From the NCBI GenBank assembly GCA_022316685.1, contig JAKJHU010000030.1, positions 5,277,058 through 5,341,057 of the forward strand: DNA of 64,000 nucleotides, read 5' to 3'. Origin of the DNA: Progne subis subis. Taxonomy: Eukaryota; Chordata; Aves; Passeriformes; Hirundinidae. This document shows positions 1-11,100 of the stretch, in pieces. Within the stretch, counting starts at the first letter, position 1. Each line of letters starts with the position of its first letter. The notes under the pieces are model-generated. The model saw nothing but the letters and a program-made list of their open reading frames with translations, did no database searches and was not told where the DNA came from. Position numbers and translations under genes: made by a program.

Positions 1-2992
1 AGATTTTGGCTCACCACAGAAGATTATTTCTAAAATATGACTACCAAAAACATTCCAGAGTTAGGACTTTTGTTGCTTTAGCTTGGAACTAACAGTCAGG
101 TCAACTTTTACTTTGCATTCAGAGTACCCTACGCATGGCATCTGTGTTTAATTGGAAAAGCAACCGTCAGTTAAAATGCCAAATCTCTGCTGCAGTCCTA
201 ATGTTGATGCAGACATTAAATTAGCACAATGTAATGATTTTTAGCAGAGTGGGAACTAACTTCTGCAGTAAGTAATTTAAGATCCTGAAACTCCATACTG
301 AAACATCAGTTCCCACAGATAACTGCCACCCTCTACAGAGGATTTTATTCCCCCCATGAATATTGCCTAAGCAGTAGCTAGGACCTTTAAAAAGACAGCA
401 GAAATTGTGTTCTGTCTGAAAAAAATTCAAGGAGTAGTGTTCCGTATTGCAAGGGGCTTTTAGGTTTCATTATGATTTGAGCTGAAGCTTAGATTGTCAT
501 TGCCCATCAACTCAACCAGATCAAGGTAGAGCACACTGAGTGCCTTGTTATTATGAGGCTAGAGGCATCAACAGCTCACATCTGGTTTTGATTTTCCTGC
601 CGTATCCAGTTGTGTGAGAAGTGACTTGAGGAGGTCTCAGACGTGACTTTAGCCAAGGTCCTTCCCAAAGCGAAGTGCTCCAATTCCTCGGGAATTGCCC
701 GTCTGCTCGCCCTTCACCATGGACAAGGAGACTGTAGGAAGAGATCATCCATTCCTCGTGTGTGTGCAAAGCAGGTGACATTTGCAAATGGCATGAAGGC
801 TGATGGGAAATAGGACAGTCAGTCTCAACTCCCTAAAAGAAGGTGGAGTGTTGCCAAGCCCATGTGCATCTCATGTTTTTTCTCTTTATGTCAGAGGATT
901 TCAAGCCCAAGTAAGCTGGCAGTGTCACAGCTGTGGCGTTGGCAGAAGGTGAAGGATGGGCTGCAGCCACCTTCCCTCTTGGTGGTGGGAAGGGATCTAC
1001 AGGCTGTTTTCTCTTTTCTCATGGTGGGTGGAAGCATGGCAGCACAGAAATGGCAGGATGCTTAGCACTGCATTGCCTGGCAACTTCACACACTGCCAAG
1101 GTAAACCCAAGTGCTTGTCCAAAGGGTTTGATACAGAGCTGACCAGCAAAAAAAAGAGCATGAAATCATCAAGCAGAGGCACATAGCCCCAGGGTGACTC
1201 TCACACACCATTCCCCGCCCTCCTGAGCAGGCATCTGCATCACCTCCAGTTGCAGACTCACTGCCTGTGAGATGTCCACCTGCCTGCAACTCATTCCCAT
1301 CTCTGGGGCAAAATGGGTGGATCTGGGCGATGGGAAGCACAAAGCCCCCAAAGACTGATCAAGAGGGGACAGAGCTGTCACTGTTGATACATCCCTGTGC
1401 AACCTCAGTGGCACTTACCAGCTTCCACTATAACACTGCCTCTCAGACCTCTTGCCACAGCATATACAGGACCGTTCTGCTAAAATGTGAAGAAGTTTAT
1501 CTTCACTCTAAGGTCAAGTTAGTGCCTTTTCAAGACTACTTCAATACCACTAAAGAAATTCCATCTGGAGATGAGGAAGGTATTTTTAAGGTATTTCTAA
1601 TGAATAGCTCTTGAGTAAAAGTTACATCAATTATTTTTCCCTTTACAGTTAGTTTCAAGGCATCAAATGCTACAGGACACCATATTCAAGCCTAAATGAA
1701 CAAGCATGAGCCTCAGCCCACACTGAGCATCACCACTCAAGTGAAATCTGGGAGGTGACGGCAGCTACACTGGAGTCAAATCCTGCAGACATGAGGGTGA
1801 ATGACTTCTCACGAATGGCAGGTGCACTCAGCTCAAATTTGTCCCCATCCTCCATGCCTTGGTTCCTCTGCAGATTTACCCCAGCAGTATAAGCTGGTGA
1901 ACAAGCAGACCTCAGAGGGTGGTAGGCTGTATAAACCACCTCCCTGTCCTCCCCTCCTAGCCCACCTCTACAGGCTGGGGAGCTCACATGCAGATGGAGA
2001 GGGACAGACTGCCATGGGCTGAAACACAGCTCCCTACAGCAGCTGGGGAGCAGCCGTGCCCAGCTCAGCCCAGGCAGATCACTCCGGCAGGGACACCCAG
2101 AGCCCACCCACACCCCACGGCAAGGCTGGGCATGGGTGCCAACACCCCCAATGCCATGAGGCTCCCGGAAACCTGGGTAAAACTCACCTATGAGGAGCCA
2201 GACGAGACTCCTCAGGCACCGGTGTAGCGGCATCAGGTGAAGAATTTAACAAAGACAATTTGAAATATTTCAGCCCCCCCAATGATGATGTTTTAGGGCA
2301 TAAGAATTGAACTGGAAAGAACTGATAACACCAAGTGAAATGGTTCAGACGTTTCAGATGCATTTATCCTTGTCTGCTGCTTAGAACACCAAATGCAGTG
2401 AAATCCAGAACACTAAGCCGTAACTTCCTTAGAGAACTGCCTTCAATTTTAATGTCTGTCTCGGCTCTCTTTCTGAATCAATTACTTATGCTGCATTTGA
2501 TAATATTAGGATAATTTTAACAGATTCTTTTTAAAAGTATTTTACTGCTCTGTGTTTAAAATTGTTTTGTAGCTCCACATCGTTTTAGACCAGCAGCTGG
2601 TTTAGAGAATCATTATCATTATCAATAAACCCTTTGAACTTTGGGAGGAAGGGAACAGGAGTATATAATTAGAGAAGATAAGAAAGATCTAACATACTTT
2701 TCCAGGAAACAACACACACGATGCTTCAGCTGTAATCTGTTCTTAAAACAAATCTATATGTTCCCACACAAACGAACTTAGCCTGTGGCACTAAACTTCA
2801 GGAGCTTTGGGATATCCTTCCCCACAACAGCCACCTCGGAGTAAGTGCAACACAGAAACAGACTCAAACTCCCTCTTGTTTTCACAAAAATACCCAAATA
2901 GCATTTCATTTTTCAGTCACTGTGGTGATTGAAAAATCATGCTGCTCACGCTGCAGTTCTTTTTTTAGCTATTCTGATTGCTCTCAATGCAC
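1..2992. other. Unassigned non-coding sequence
   Basis: No recognisable gene, RNA or repeat family was found here. About 1,880-2,230 is relatively GC-rich and has overlapping open frames on both strands (up to 167 codons on the minus strand), but these are proline/serine/cysteine-rich and resemble no family I know. From about 2,450 the sequence is AT-rich and could be conserved non-coding DNA near the CpG island, which cannot be judged from one genome. Confidence 0.5.
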
Positions 2993-3044
2993 AAGAGAAA
3001 AAGAGGAGGGGGGGAAAAAAAAAAAAAAAAAAAGAGAGAGAAAA
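2993..3044. repeat. Purine tract with A19 run
   Basis: An uninterrupted purine stretch contains a G8 run, then 19 consecutive A residues (3,015-3,033), then GA repeats. It is low-complexity DNA just upstream of the CpG island. The open frames across it are lysine/glutamate-rich artefacts. Confidence 0.9.
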
Positions 3045-3173
3045 CAAGCCCTGTGTGCGTGTGCTTGTGAGAAAAACGGTAAGAGCCTGTGTTATAGCAA
3101 TGCTGCTCTCTTGGCATATTTCAGATAATTTTTCAGGAAGGTTTTGATTCTTTCCTCTGTAAACACTCTACAG

Positions 3174-3370
3174 TCAAGAGTGCCGCGTGCCGCGGGTGAG
3201 GGGCAGAGAGCCCGGGGAGCGCGCAGGGTGCGGGGACTCCGCGTGAACAAAGATGATTTAAAAATGCTCCAACTTGGAGAGTTGGATTTTAAGCTGCTCC
3301 CGGCTGCATTGACTGCTGGCTTCCTCCTCACTGGATACATCGGGCACAACCCTGCCCCAACCGGGCAGCA
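3174..3370. promoter_or_regulatory. CpG-rich segment (left part of island)
   Basis: CpG dinucleotides are dense compared with the surrounding AT-rich DNA, with several CGCG and GCGC motifs. About 400 bp of CpG-poor AT-rich DNA separates it from the larger island at 3,785. It may be an alternative start region or the shore of one composite promoter. No TATA box is obvious. Confidence 0.5.
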
Positions 3371-3747
3371 TTAAAAAACTAGGAATTCCAACAGAGGTAT
3401 AAAAACCACAATGCCTAAACATCGTCTTTTACCTCCCGAATGCATTAGCCGAGGATTACTCACGTTCATTTATATTCCTAAAGTGTCAAATGAGATATCA
3501 TTTCATTCTCCTTTCACGGATCATTAATCTATATCTAACTCCGTTTTGCCGTCTACACACAGAATTAATAACTGGAAGCTGCTTTGCATTTATCTGATAG
3601 TGCTGGGCTTGTTCATCAAGGCAAACTTCCAGCCAAAACAAACAAGTGAAAAAAAAAAGAATTACCAGTCACTGATACAAGCCGCTTTCTATTCTATTTT
3701 TTAAAAAAAGGAAAGTAATCCGAACCTGATGAGAAGATAAAGCAAAC

Positions 3748-3760
3748 GGTTACCTCACGC
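3748..3760 (-). other. Candidate minus-strand splice donor
   Basis: On the minus strand this reads GCGTGAG followed by GTAACC, a fair match to the 5' splice consensus, just inside the left edge of the CpG island. If used, a minus-strand first exon would run from somewhere near 3,780-3,960 down to 3,754 and the transcript would leave the window to the left. The only ATG-started frames in that stretch are very short, so the exon would be mostly untranslated. Confidence 0.25.
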
Positions 3761-3894
3761 AGCAGAAATACAAGTTTTTAATAGTCCATGCTCCGGCAGC
3801 CCCTGAGATTCGGCGGCGGCGGGGATGACTCCAGCATGCGGCGGCTCCCTCACGGCTTTGACGGCGCGGCCGGGCCCGCGGGCTCGGCCCCCAG

Positions 3895-3902
3895 TGACGT
3901 CA
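3895..3902. promoter_or_regulatory. Full palindromic CRE (TGACGTCA)
   Basis: This is an exact match to the CREB/ATF palindrome inside the CpG island. Full palindromic CREs are uncommon outside promoters because the central CpG tends to decay when methylated, so retention supports an unmethylated, active promoter. Confidence 0.75.
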
Positions 3903-3910
3903 AGGCGGCC

Positions 3911-3918
3911 GTCACATG
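3911..3918. promoter_or_regulatory. M-box type E-box (GTCACATG)
   Basis: GTCACATG matches the extended E-box bound by MiT/TFE and USF bHLH-zip factors. It lies 8 bp after the CRE within the promoter cluster. The motif alone is short; its support comes from the context. Confidence 0.4.
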
Positions 3919-3944
3919 GCCCGGCGCCGGCCCGGGGAGCGCTG

Positions 3945-3958
3945 GTTGTCCTGGCAAC
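3945..3958. promoter_or_regulatory. RFX X-box-like site
   Basis: GTTGTCCTGGCAAC matches the canonical palindromic X-box GTTGCCATGGCAAC at 12 of 14 positions, with an intact right half-site. RFX proteins bind such sites, often in promoters of ciliary genes. Its position 42 bp from the CRE suggests a real promoter element, but target gene and direction are unknown. Confidence 0.5.
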
Positions 3959-4002
3959 GCCAGCACTGCTCCGAAATTATTTCAATAGGTCATCTGTCAT
4001 AC

Positions 4003-4016
4003 TGCGCGCACATTGG
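4003..4016. promoter_or_regulatory. TGCGCGCA palindrome and inverted CCAAT box
   Basis: A TGCGCGCA palindrome, resembling part of an NRF1 site, is followed one base later by ATTGG, the reverse of a CCAAT box (NF-Y). Both are common in CpG-island promoters. They sit at the end of the motif cluster, upstream of the other motifs if transcription runs leftwards. Confidence 0.4.
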
Positions 4017-4821
4017 AGCCATCGCGGGCGCCCGGACAACCCAAACACCGCGGGCTTGCTGGAGCTGGCTGCGCCGGGGGATGGTCCCACCGCCGGCTTT
4101 CTCTTAACCCTGTCCCTGTAGGAAAACGCCTCGCTCTTCCTCCTGAGTCCCCGACCGCCGGCAGAAAAAAAAGGCGTTATACACACCCGGTTTGCCCAAG
4201 CAAAGGGGCACAACAGCTGGCCTCCGAGGGTGCCGGGGCACCTCTGTGGTGTGCTGGTTAGCTAAAATTAGGGTCTTCCTCAATGACACACAGCTGAAGT
4301 TTTATTCATAGCCGCAGAGACACGTGCTTGATCACCCACATTCTGCTCCGATTCGGGGCGAGGCAGCGGCGGTGCGTGCTGTAGTGATGAGGGGCAGCAG
4401 CCGTGCAGGGCTGCGCGCTGGCCCCCGGAGCTGACGGCCAGCTCGGCCCCGGGTCCTTATCCTCGGTTTCTGCCCCCTCTGCCAGCCTACACGTGATGCT
4501 TCTCCAGCTTCTCCCAGGAAAACATCACGGGAAGGGGCACAAAGCGGCACGTCTCCATCTGATTCTGACTGTCCTGTGCAGCCTTCTCCTGCAGGAAGAG
4601 ACACGACACCAGTGTCTCCAATTTCCTTGTAACTCTAGCTAAAATCCCCTCCTTCCTCCAAATTTCCTTTCTTTTCTCTCTCTCCACCTTACCAGAGTCC
4701 CACAACACATGCATGCGCCGGGAGTAGGACACAGAACATGCTGGAGAAAGGAAAGACTTTCACCTGTGAGAGGCAGAGAAGAAAGACGAAGTGTCAGCAG
4801 CAAGAAAATGCTGAGCTCAAC

Positions 4822-5879
4822 AGGTCTGGATGAGTGGACAGTGAGGTGGAAAGAAAACTGTCTGAACAGCGGATCTCAGAAGGTTGTGGTCAGCAACACA
4901 GGGTCTAGTTGGTGGCCTGTAGCTCATGGTGTTCCCCAAGGCTCAATACAGTGTCCAGTATTGTCTCATTTACCCATCCCACCATCCATCAGTAACTTGA
5001 ATGAAGAGGCAGATGCCTCCTCAAGTTCACTGGTGGCACAAAGCTGGAAGGAGCAGCCGATACCCCAGAGGGCTGTGCAGCCCTTCAGAAGGACCTGGGC
5101 AGGCTGGAGAGATGGGCAGACAAAAACCATCTGAAACTCAAAGGCAAACGCAGCTCCTGCACCTGGGGAGGAACCCCGGGGACCAGTACAGGATGGGGGC
5201 TGACCTGCTGGGACGCAGCTCTGCAGAGAAGATCCTGGTGAACAACAAGCTGTCCATGAGCCAGCGGTATGCCCTTGTGGCCAAGAAGGCCAAGGGTATC
5301 CTGGGGTGATAGGAAGAATATGGCCAGCAGGTCAAGTGAGGTGATCCTGCCCCTCTAATCAGCTCTACTGAGGCCGCATCTGGAGTTCTCTGTCCAGTTC
5401 TGGGCTCCTCAGTGCAAGGGAGACATGGAACTCCTGGAGTGGGTCCAATGAAGGGGTACAAAGATGATTAGGGGACTGGAACACCTCAGTTTGAGGAAAG
5501 ACTGAGAGAGCTGGGCCTGTATAGCCTGAAAAAAGGAAGACTGAGAGGGATCTTTATCAATGTCTATCAGTATCTGAAGGGAGGGTATCGAAAGGATGCA
5601 GCCAGGCTCTTCCTGGTGGTACCAAGTGGAAGCATAAGAGGCAATGGCAGAAACTGGTGTATAGAAAGTTCCACCTGAACATGAGGAAAAGCTTCTTTAC
5701 TCTGAGGATGACAGAGCACTGCAACAGGCTGCCCGGAAAGATTGTGGAGTCTCCTTCTCTGGAGTTATTAGAAAGCTTTTTTGGACACATCATCCTGCGT
5801 AACGTGCTCTGGGGAACCCTGCCTGAGCAGGGAAATTGAACTAGATGATCTTCAGTGGTCCCTTCTAATCATTCTGTGA
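4822..5879 (+). mobile_element. CR1 LINE, 5'-truncated, 3' half of ORF2 plus tail
   Basis: This is a degraded copy of the avian CR1 non-LTR retrotransposon. It keeps the end of the reverse transcriptase and the downstream region: a frame around 4,830-4,970 reads LDEWTVRW and then GVPQGS (a conserved RT motif). Another frame around 5,150-5,310 reads NNKLSMSQ and VAKKAKGILG. A frame around 5,657-5,840 reads FHLNMRKSFFTLRM and VESPSLELLES. The pieces lie in different frames with stops between them, so the copy is dead. The end near 5,879 (ATTCTGTGA) matches the CR1 3' terminus. The GADD-type catalytic site is not preserved. Known biology: CR1 copies are usually 5'-truncated and lack target-site duplications. 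Confidence 0.95.
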
Positions 5880-6590
5880 GCCTGGGACTAACAATAGCCA
5901 AAGCTGTTTCCACAGCATTTAGTGAGTAGAGCATCTCCAGCACCGTTTACCAACAACCTCTCCAGCACCGGCACTTGCACTGGGGCTTTCTTGGGCAGCT
6001 GCTGTTAGGGGGCAAAGTCCTTTGAGATCCCAAGCTGTCCCCTGGGCCTCAGTGCAAAACAGTGAAGAGGGCTCAAAGAGTTATTACAGTAGAATAAGGC
6101 AGCCCCCACTGTCTAAAACTCATGCCATAAAAAGAAGATATTCACAATTAGCTAGGAAACCTGGGTCTGTTTAACAAAACAAGAATAATGTGATGAATTT
6201 AAAAAAAACCCACTGATTATTACACGTGTTGCACATAATCCCACATATTAATCCAATATAGAAGGCTGAAACTTCATGTTAACACCCACCAATAAAATTG
6301 TGTCATAACTTACAGATGTATTCTTTCACTTAATGGCAATGTTTGTACAGTTCTACATAAAGTTTGGGTTTGCAGTTTAGAAAGATATCTCTCAGCACTG
6401 CGTAGTGCATTTCTTTCTATTGGTCTGACAAAAATGCATTCACCTGAGAGATTTTAATGGTTCTTAATTCTTATGAAAGTCTTTTCACAACAGGGGACAA
6501 TACCACACATGCATTTTGATGGTCACAAAACATTCAAAAAAACTATTTTGCTGATTCCCTAAAGAGCTGGCAGAGAAAGCCAGGCAGTAT

Positions 6591-7015
6591 CATAGAATCA
6601 TAGAATGGGTCCAGTTTGAAGAGATCTTCAAGATCACCTACTTTCAATCCCTCTGCCATGGGCAAGGATAACCTTTCGCTAGATCAGTTTGCCCAAAGCC
6701 CCATCCAGCCTGGCCTTGAACCCTTCCAGGAATCGGACACCCACCACTTCTCTGAGCAACCTGGTTCAGTGTCTCACCACCCTCATGGAGAATAATTTCT
6801 TCCTAATATCTAATCTCAGCCTGCACTCTTTCAGTTTAAAGCCACTACCCCTTGTCCTGTCATTACATTTTCTTGTAAAAAGTCCCTCTCCATCTTTCTT
6901 GTAAACCCCTTTGGGTGCTGGAAGGCTGCTCTACAGTGTCCCCAGATCCTTCTTTCCTCCAGGCTGAAGGACCCCAACTCTCACAGACCCTCAAGGACCT
7001 GCTCCTGCTCTGCTC
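6591..7015 (-). mobile_element. CR1 LINE 3' end, minus strand
   Basis: It opens with CATAGAATCATAGAAT, the reverse complement of the CR1 terminal octamer repeat, so the element points leftwards. The following 400 bases match the usual reverse-strand CR1 3' region, including the stretches that correspond to 'lead to a single column of lost ORF2' sequence such as TCTCACCACCCTCATGGAGAA and ATTTCTTCCTAATATCTAATC. Similarity fades after about 7,015. The small open frames here are translations of this relic, not genes. Confidence 0.92.
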
Positions 7016-7756
7016 CTGTGTAAGTCTGGTCCTCCACACCTGCGGACACACGGGTATGCAGAGCAGCTTCATCCTCCAGCATGAAAACAGCCCTTTCACT
7101 CATCTTTACAGGATATTTCTGCTGCAGTACAAGAGCTTGGAGGAGTTTTTAAACCATGCACAGTGTTCATAAGGGGATACTAATTATGTGTTGAGAGGGT
7201 TATAATTTTCAGCCGGCTGAAAGATGCTAAGTAAAAAAAAAAAAAAAAAGACCAATGATCTGAAGAACATATGATAATGGCAGTGTGGGGTTGGATGTTC
7301 CCAGTTCCCAAGGCTTAGCAAACGTTTTCCTGCACTTCCTCAGTGATGTGGCTCCTCCCCAGGGATATTTTCTGAATTGCTGACTGAAATCCCTACTTCT
7401 CTGCAGCACTCGGTGTAAGTGTCAAAGCTTTCCAGGACTAGGGTCACGGGAGACCTTACACCATGCAGACAGATGCAGAAATGAAAGCAACAGCATCTGT
7501 CCTTCAGAGAGCTGAAGTATCTTGCTAGAAGTATCAGAAAAACCTATATTCCCCGAATTAACTTAACTTTTCCATGATAAAACCCCCAACATAAAACCAG
7601 TTTCCTCTATGGTTTCAATCAACCAAATGGGCTCAAAGGAATGAGACATGGGCACTGACAGGAAAAATACAAAACTGATATTTTATGCAGGGAGGGGCTT
7701 GTGAGTGATGGCTGATAAAGAACTCAATGTGACTCACAGTTTTGGAAGCTTAAAGT

Positions 7757-7862
7757 TGTTTAGTTTAGAAACTTTTTAGTTTTAAAAGTTTTTTTTGTTT
7801 TGTTTTGGTTTTTTTGTTAGTTTAGTTTAGTTTAGTTTAGATTAGATTAGTTTAGTTTTAGC
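7757..7862. repeat. T-rich simple repeat with (TTTAG)n
   Basis: T-rich DNA leads into several tandem TTTAG units with two TTAGA variants (about 7,817-7,860). It directly abuts a scrambled CR1 remnant. The unit is not the vertebrate telomere hexamer TTAGGG. Confidence 0.85.
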
Positions 7863-8145
7863 TGTCAGCCAGAAAGCCAACTGAATCCTGGGCTGCATCA
7901 AAAGGAGAAAATTAGAGGAGAAATAAGGGGATTGAGCAATCACCAACTTGAAGTGCAACAAGGGAAAATGTAGGATTCTGCACCTGGGATGGGTTAACCC
8001 AGGATGTACAGATAGACTGAGGAATGAGAGGCTGGAGAGCAGCACCACAGAAAGGGACTTGGGAGTCCCGGTTGACTGAAGGTTGAATATGAGTCTGTGC
8101 TGGATGATCTTTGGGGTTCCTTCCTACCCTTAACATCCTACAATT
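7863..8145 (+). mobile_element. Rearranged CR1 fragment
   Basis: Three CR1-like blocks sit in an unusual order. About 7,863-7,906 resembles the 'cagccagaaagccaac...cctgggctgcatcaa' part of ORF2. About 7,958-8,092 (GATTCTGCACCTGGGA, then GAATGAGAGGCTGGAGAGCA) normally lies upstream of that part. About 8,100-8,145 (GGATGATCTTTGGGGTTCC) is the 3' tail. The block therefore carries an internal deletion plus a displaced segment, or pieces of two insertions. Confidence 0.75.
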
Positions 8146-11100
8146 TAAAATCTGAAGCCTGCTGAGAAACAAATACATTGCATCCATCTGGGAGCATGAT
8201 ACAAAGGCACTCCTCCTCCTGCTACAAGAACGTGATGCCTCCTGGGGAGAGGTTTCTGCGTGCATTTGCGACCACCTCAGTCCCTCCCACCCCTCCTAGT
8301 CTGGGGCCCACGGAGGGCAGTATGAGGGAACAGGAGTTGGCTCCTTCATCCTTAGGTGATGGACAGTCTGCCAGAGCTTCACCGACAGCAGCAAAGTGTG
8401 TCATATGTATCATAATACACAAAATTTAGGTATCTCAAATACCTAAACCTAGAACACACATGAACCAGAACCTATGTGATAACTTACAAATGCCGTACTA
8501 CAAGGTAGGACACCATCCAGCTTTCCCCCCTGCACTTCTTTGGTCTCTGCAGAGCTAACAATAGATAACATTTGTTTGCCCATAAAATGGAAGACACACA
8601 GGGAGCAGAAACTCTATATGGGTTGATCTTTGAACCCACAAGACTAGATCTTCCCTGGCGTCAATCCCCGCTCTCAGCAAGGAGCCACATCCATGCAAGC
8701 AGCTGTGAATCTACTCTTGGCTTTCCTCTTATCAAAACAACACTTAGAAAGTGTTTAATCTTGGAATCTTCCCTCAAATATCCACTATTTTTTACTGGTT
8801 TTAAAAATAAAAGGTAGGAAAAAGGCAAGTAGGCATGGTTTTGATGTAATGAAGAACAAACCACGTGTTTTGCTGGCCTCTGCAGCTTGCTGTTTGAAAG
8901 AGTGGTTAATGTTTCCATTGGCACTGGTTACATAGATAAAAAAGAGACAGAAACAAGGCTCAGAAAACTTGTCATGTTGACTTTTGCTCTTGCAGAAAAA
9001 CAACATGGAAAAAAACCCCACAGGAAAAGACATTTTAGTTTCGATACAGCTGTCATGGCACTACTAGCACAGGGGGTTTTGAAAGAAAAACAATAAGAGA
9101 AAGTGGTTCAGCCCACCCTGTTCACTGCTGGCGGCTCAGTGAAAGAGTTATTGTTTGAGTCAAATCAGGTGGAAGATGGTTTCCCAGGAATGCAGCACCA
9201 TAAGAAGATCGTACACTCTCCATATATCGGTCATGACTCTTTACTGCCACTAATTCCTGTTCCCAGGGAGAGTGAAAGATTCTACTTTCCAAAGCAGTAA
9301 TTTTTGTTTCCTATGCTGCGCCAGTGGCTTTAGGGATGCCCCCAGCACCCTTCCTAACAGTGAGAAGGGTGCCCAGACTGAAGGGAGACTCTGTGAGGGT
9401 GTAAGCATCAGCAGCGAGGATCTGGACCCAACAAAGGCCCCTGATGGCTGCTGCTGAGGGACGGGAAACGCTCTTGCAGTGCAGATTTGCCTTTTTGTGA
9501 CATATTTTGTAGAAAGGATCACTTAGTCTGCAACAACTTTTCTGGCATTTGAGCCTAAATAATGCCTTGATCTATCCTTAGGCAGTACTGATTGTTTTTA
9601 CTGCTGTGATATGCAACAGTTTCTTTTAAAAGTTTTGCTTGCACCTGCTTTAGATGCGAAAAGCATCTCGAACCATGAATAAGATAAAACTCACTTTCTG
9701 CTGCCTTGCACATCTTCTAGGACAACATCTACCCCAGCTGCTAAAAGGAGCCAGGACCCATTTCAGAGATCAGATCTCATAGCACCACTGCACTGGAGCC
9801 TGCAGTGACAAACCTCTCCCCCAGGAGGGTGGCCTCATCCCATTCCTCCTGCTGTGAAGGACCTCAAGCCTCTGCTCTTCCCTAAACCACAGCCAGGAGA
9901 CTGCGAGAAGTTGAGGTTGGCTACCACAACATTTAGCCTCTGAGCAGTAGTAGTGGCCAGATTGGAATCACCCTTGCGGGAATCACCCATCTCACTGGCA
10001 CTGAAACACCAGGAGACTAGCTCAAAAACTCAAGAGACAAAATAAATATTGAAATATTCTTAGCTGGGAAAAAAATCCCATCATCTAGCAATCACAGTCT
10101 GTGCCTCCTAAGGGACCAGCCAGAAGACTGATTCTGCTGCTGAATGTGGATGCTTTCCATTAATTGATGCACTTGAGCTGTGTGTCCTTATCTAGGGGCC
10201 AAACTGAAAGAAAACAAGGAAAAGTAATTTGGATCAAACAAAAATTGATTACGTGGCAACATGCAGGGAAAAAAATGCACTTTGAATCAAAGAAGGCATT
10301 TAGGACATTTTGAAACAAGCCAAGGATATTTGGAAACAAAGATCTTAATCTGCACTGGCACTTCAGTAAAGACCTTGTGGGCAGGAGGGGCCCCCATTGT
10401 CTCTGTCAGGAGTGAGCTGTTGTCCTGCTGGTGGTCACCCTCCCTCATCCTCGAGGCCTTTTTGGCTGGGAAGCACAGACCACTCTCCTCCTCTCAAGCT
10501 CTGATGTTTGTATGGTCTAACCTAGTTCATTCGGACTGAATTTGCTGATTGTTTGCAATGCCTGAAAGCAGCACTTTCTGGCTGCTTTTTTCATCCAGAC
10601 CGAAATATTTCAGGTAGCAAATTACCACCTGGGCCCTCTTGCCAGGACCTCTGTGGTCTCAGAAAAACATTTTCTAATTGTCTGGCTCTTCTGCATCTCC
10701 TCCTTACTGTGTGGAAGTCACATCTGAGCTGCAGAGACATTAAGATCCTGACCCAAAGTCATCTAAGCGCACGGATAACCTTACGCCGGCTGGGATGTTA
10801 CACGTGTGCTTAAGTATTTGCTGGATGAGAGCCCAAGTGCCTGACAGCATTGTGGAAACCAACCATGCACACTGTGATAGCAGTGCCGAAAAACAAAACA
10901 ACAAGACAGAAATACCCTTTTCCTCCCAAAGAAATCTTTCACCAATAAGGAGAATGGAAGAGAAATCAGTAACAGGAATTCAGTCATATGTATTTTAGTC
11001 CCACATAAATTGAAAGGAACCTTTCTAGTTTTTTAAAAATCCTTTGCAAGGTTAATCACATCTAGCAAATTTTTAATGTTTTTGTTTATTCTGACTTTTC

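Larger units (their letters stand above)
3785..4480. promoter_or_regulatory. CpG island, probable promoter
   Basis: This is the densest CpG cluster in the window, with CGG runs near 3,810 and GCGC-rich stretches to about 4,450. Bird CpG islands usually mark transcription starts. A cluster of transcription-factor motifs (CRE, M-box, X-box, inverted CCAAT) sits between 3,895 and 4,016 with no strong TATA box, which is typical of a broad housekeeping or cilia-type promoter. Direction is not settled. A donor-like site at 3,754 suggests a minus-strand first exon. A plus-strand transcript starting after 4,016 is also possible, but I saw no strong plus-strand donor within the island. No coding frame in the island is recognisable. 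Confidence 0.7.

Noticed and set aside
1730..2233. 167-codon minus-strand frame as a gene
   Set aside because: It overlaps plus-strand frames in a GC-richer patch and has no recognisable domain, start context or neighbours.
4709..5309. Two frames with reverse-transcriptase-like motifs as possible active gene
   Set aside because: They are pieces of one broken CR1 copy in shifted frames with stops; no intact catalytic site.
7817..7860. TTTAG repeat as an interstitial telomere
   Set aside because: The unit lacks the GGG of the vertebrate TTAGGG repeat.
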